A stretch of DNA of 64,000 nucleotides. Origin: Erythrocercus mccallii (taxonomy: Eukaryota; Chordata; Aves; Passeriformes; Dicruridae). Below the pieces are notes generated by a model. The model searched no databases and was not told where the DNA came from. It worked only from the letters and a program-made list of their open reading frames with translations. Every line of letters starts with the position of its first letter. Position 1 is the stretch's first letter. Below are positions 61,371-64,000 of this stretch, piece by piece. Location: the NCBI GenBank assembly GCA_013397435.1, contig VZRG01000785.1, forward strand, positions 248,001 to 312,000. Reading direction: 5' to 3'. The position numbers were made by a program, and so were the translations under genes.

Positions 61371-63454
61371 TCCCCAAAGCCTCAAATTTAGAGCCATAAA
61401 AGGCCTCCTGAGTTATTTTTCAGATGTTGGCACTCAGACAAGTGACTGTGTCAAAAACCCCAACAGGTCTATGTACAAAACCATCTGCTGGAGGGTTGCC
61501 AGCAGCACAATCAGGATATTAGTTCAGCCTTTTGGGGAGGGTAAATATCAGTGTTTGTAGCTGGGAAGGGTCGGGGTGTTCGGTGTTAACGAGGCTGCCT
61601 GTCCACAGCCCAATCCCCCCTTCCTATGTGATCTATGGCATCTTCCCTGTTTCCATTGCCCTTGAAGGCGTGGATTAATATTCCAGCCCAGCCACGCTTG
61701 GGGTTGGTTTGCTGTTTGTAATACATCGATGTCTGCAGCAGTTAAATGCTGGTAGGTCTTCAGGTCTGTTAAACAAATTATGGCAGCCTTGAAACATCAT
61801 TGCACTGGCCTTCATCCCCCCCCAGCCAGCATGCAGATCGCTCAGGTGCAAGTGGAGAGGAGGGACTGGGGCTCCCTGCCAATCCCCCCTCCAGCAGAGC
61901 CAACTCCCTCGTTAGCTGGGAAGGAGAGGGGTTGATTAGCACGTCTTGGTGCAGGGTTTAAAAGCACTGCCCCAGCCCTGAGGACAGAGCTGTGTCTGGT
62001 TTTCTCCCCCAGGTCTGGGTCTATCTCTCCAGGTATCTCTGAGGTTCCTTGGCCCTCCTTTCCTCCATCTCCCGCACTCTTTTCAAGGGTATTTTTGTGT
62101 GTTTGTGTGCTGTAGCACCCTTCACTAGAAGCTGTGCCGTGGTGATGGAGCCAGGCCGTGTCTGTGGGACCTGGGCCATGGGGCGCACCCCTGCTGCACC
62201 CTGGGGAGAAGGGAGGCTGTGGCTGGCTGTGTCTGAGGTCTCCCTGCCCCAGCTGCTGCTGCCAGCTGGGCTCTTTGGGACAGGAGTGTCTCTGCAGGGC
62301 CAGCAGCAGCTCCCCTTGCCATGGGCAGGGTGGGTCTGATGTTCCTGCAGGGGCTGTGCCAGCCAAGCGAGTGACCAAACTGGGCAAGGAGTGGGCACCA
62401 AGGGGAAGAGCTGCTATACATTTATATATTATGCTATATGATGCTATTCTGAAAATGGCAAAGCCCAGATCCTGCCTATAGGAGCAAGTTTTATCTGTTA
62501 CATCAATACAGTTGCAGCAACAGGTAACTATTGCATTCAGTGCTGTAGAATAGCTCCCATGTGGCTTTTCTTACCAAGTCTTTACTACCAAAAAAGGTGT
62601 GACTTATAGTTTTGTTGTTTTTTTTCTTTATGGGCAGATAGCTAATAAATGGTGACTATTTTCCTGTAAAATCTGGGGGTGATGAGACTCCAGCCCCAAA
62701 GGTAGCATTGCTGGGTGAGAGTAGCCATGGGTCACTTGGCATTGGCCAAGGGAAATGATTCAGTCCCTGTGGTTATTTCAGACTCACCATTGCTCTTTCC
62801 CTGCTGTGTTATCTTAAAAACCTGTCTCAGCACTTATTCTGCTCGTGCCTAGGAGCTGCCCTGGAACATTCATCCCAGCCTGTGTAGCCAGGCCAGCAGA
62901 AGTTCCTAGCTTAGCCTGTCCTTCCTCGGTTGAGGGGACCATCTCCTCAGCCAGCAGAGCTGGACAATTTGGCTGTGTTTAGCAGAACATCGTCAGCCCA
63001 GGCTGGTGCAAACCCGGGATCATTTATCATCGGGGGCTGTGATGGATGAGGTGATGCAAATCGGTGCCTTTGCTCCATTAGCGTTGGACCCAACTGATCT
63101 CCTTGTTGGCAGCCTCAGCTGGAAAGGCTCTTGGTGCCCTGTGGCACCTCTCCCTCTTTGCAGAATTCCTTTGTCCTTCAGGGGGGACTGTGAGCGATCA
63201 GCACAGTGAACCCTGAGGTTTTGCTGCCTCTGCTTTCTGGAGCTCTTCCCTGCTGTGCCAGGGCTCAGTGCATACTCCAATTCCTGCTGTGAGCCTGAGT
63301 CAGCTCCCTGGGGACAGTGCCCAGGGACCCCCAGGCAGGTGAGGCAGAGCCCACAGCTACTTTGCAGCCTGGGGTTTGCGTGTCTGCATAGTGGCTGGTT
63401 TGCAGCACCGAGTTATTTGCATTTGTGTGGGGGGTGGTTTTTTTCTGCCCCAGA
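61371..63454. other. Non-coding stretch with GC-rich pockets
   Basis: GC-rich at about 61,800-62,400 and 62,830-63,350. The 181-codon minus-strand frame (62387-61842) overlaps four other frames on both strands and has no recognisable domain. AT-rich between about 62,410 and 62,660. An octamer occurs at 63,054. Confidence 0.55.
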
Positions 63455-63460
63455 TCCCCC

Positions 63461-63505
63461 AGCGAGCTGCGCTCGGAGCTGCTGCCTCTCGCACGCAGCG
63501 CAGCG
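63461..63505. other. Small CpG cluster with GCAGC repeats
   Basis: Seven CpG dinucleotides in about 45 bases, including the short tandem 'gcagcgcagcgcagc' (about 63,495-63,509). It is too short to call a CpG island. It lies between an octamer at 63,415 and an AT-rich block. Confidence 0.5.
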
Positions 63506-63539
63506 CAGCCCAGGCTGGCTGAGTCCTGCAGCTCACCTG

Positions 63540-64000
63540 GTGCTTGCCACAGATTCAGCAGTTCAAGTTCAAGTTAGCTCTGGCTTTTAAGGGCTATTCC
63601 AACCCATTTAACTCCTCGGCTTTGTGTGAAAAGCAAATGGGAAATATAAAAGCTTACATCAGCTCCTGCAACTCGCAAAGTAAATGGGAAAGCTGCAATA
63701 AATTTACAGTCAGGAAAAGAACTGTATGTAAACTCTCACTTTGTTCAAAGACAGTTTATTATCAAAGGATAATTTTAGGTGACAGTTGTTGCTGGGGTAT
63801 TTTGTGCTTTTTTTTTTAAAAAAAATTATTACTACTTTTTCGTTATACAGCGTAATTCTTGAGCAGATACTCAAACAAGCGAGATTGGCTCATCATTCCT
63901 CTTTAATTCCACATCATGTCACTTTGGAAGGGAAATGGCTTGGTAAAAGCCAGAGAGTTCAGATACGATGCTGGCAGATCGTTATGAAATATTCACAAGA
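63540..64000. other. AT-rich block with conserved-element appearance
   Basis: From about 63,550 to 63,790 the sequence is repeat-free apart from 'gttcaagttcaagtt' (63,563) and has the look of a conserved non-coding element. A T8/A8 patch follows at about 63,810-63,827. No gene is recognisable to the end of the window. Confidence 0.3.

Noticed and set aside
61842..62387. 181-codon minus-strand frame
   Set aside because: It lies in a GC-rich pocket where four or more frames are open on both strands; no recognisable motif.
1..64000. CRISPR arrays, bacterial operons, phage or tRNA/rRNA genes
   Set aside because: I saw no regularly spaced repeats with unique spacers, no ribosome-binding-site-led gene strings, and no tRNA A/B-box pair or rRNA sequence.

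Overview
The window looks like non-coding DNA from a bird nuclear genome. The basis is short, decayed CR1-type LINE fragments in both orientations (the CR1 3' end at about 10,877-11,063 and a longer antisense piece at about 50,160-50,545), low repeat content, general CpG depletion outside a few small pockets, many A/T homopolymers, and no bacterial or organellar gene organisation. I cannot fix the species; a songbird or other neoavian bird is a guess.

I found no protein-coding gene, tRNA, rRNA or convincing exon in 64 kb. Every open frame is short, sits mostly in a GC-rich pocket or a simple repeat, and encodes nothing I recognise, apart from one fossil reverse-transposon frame (about 32,814-32,950, with a YRPPDQ motif typical of CR1/L2 endonucleases). 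The window is best read as a gene desert or the inside of a very large intron.

Layout: 1-11 kb is plain intergenic sequence with a homeodomain-type hairpin (844-871), an old antisense CR1 piece (about 1,380-1,520) and three ATTTGCAT octamers in about 100 bp (4,987-5,089). 11-29 kb is mostly AT-rich, with a sense CR1 3' end, a perfect MEF2-type palindrome (12,094), small tandem repeats and long unremarkable stretches. 29-34 kb holds a strong G-quadruplex motif (29,819-29,859), homopolymers and the LINE endonuclease fossil. 39.4-40.4 kb is a GC-rich pocket. 42.4-42.8 kb is AT-rich with the look of a conserved non-coding element. 43.6 and 50.2 kb carry antisense CR1 pieces. 50.8-51.24 kb is a small CpG-island-like segment, the most promoter-like place in the window. 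52-64 kb alternates GC-rich pockets (55.5, 60.3, 62.0 and 63.4 kb) with AT-rich blocks (60.0 and 63.6 kb).

As no genes are visible, there is no pathway or operon to describe. If the region has a job, the sequence points to transcriptional regulation: I count 17 perfect ATTTGCAT/ATGCAAAT octamers where about 3 would be expected from base composition, plus paired TAATTA/TAATGA sites and AT-rich blocks with little visible repeat decay. That reading is inference and needs cross-species alignment.
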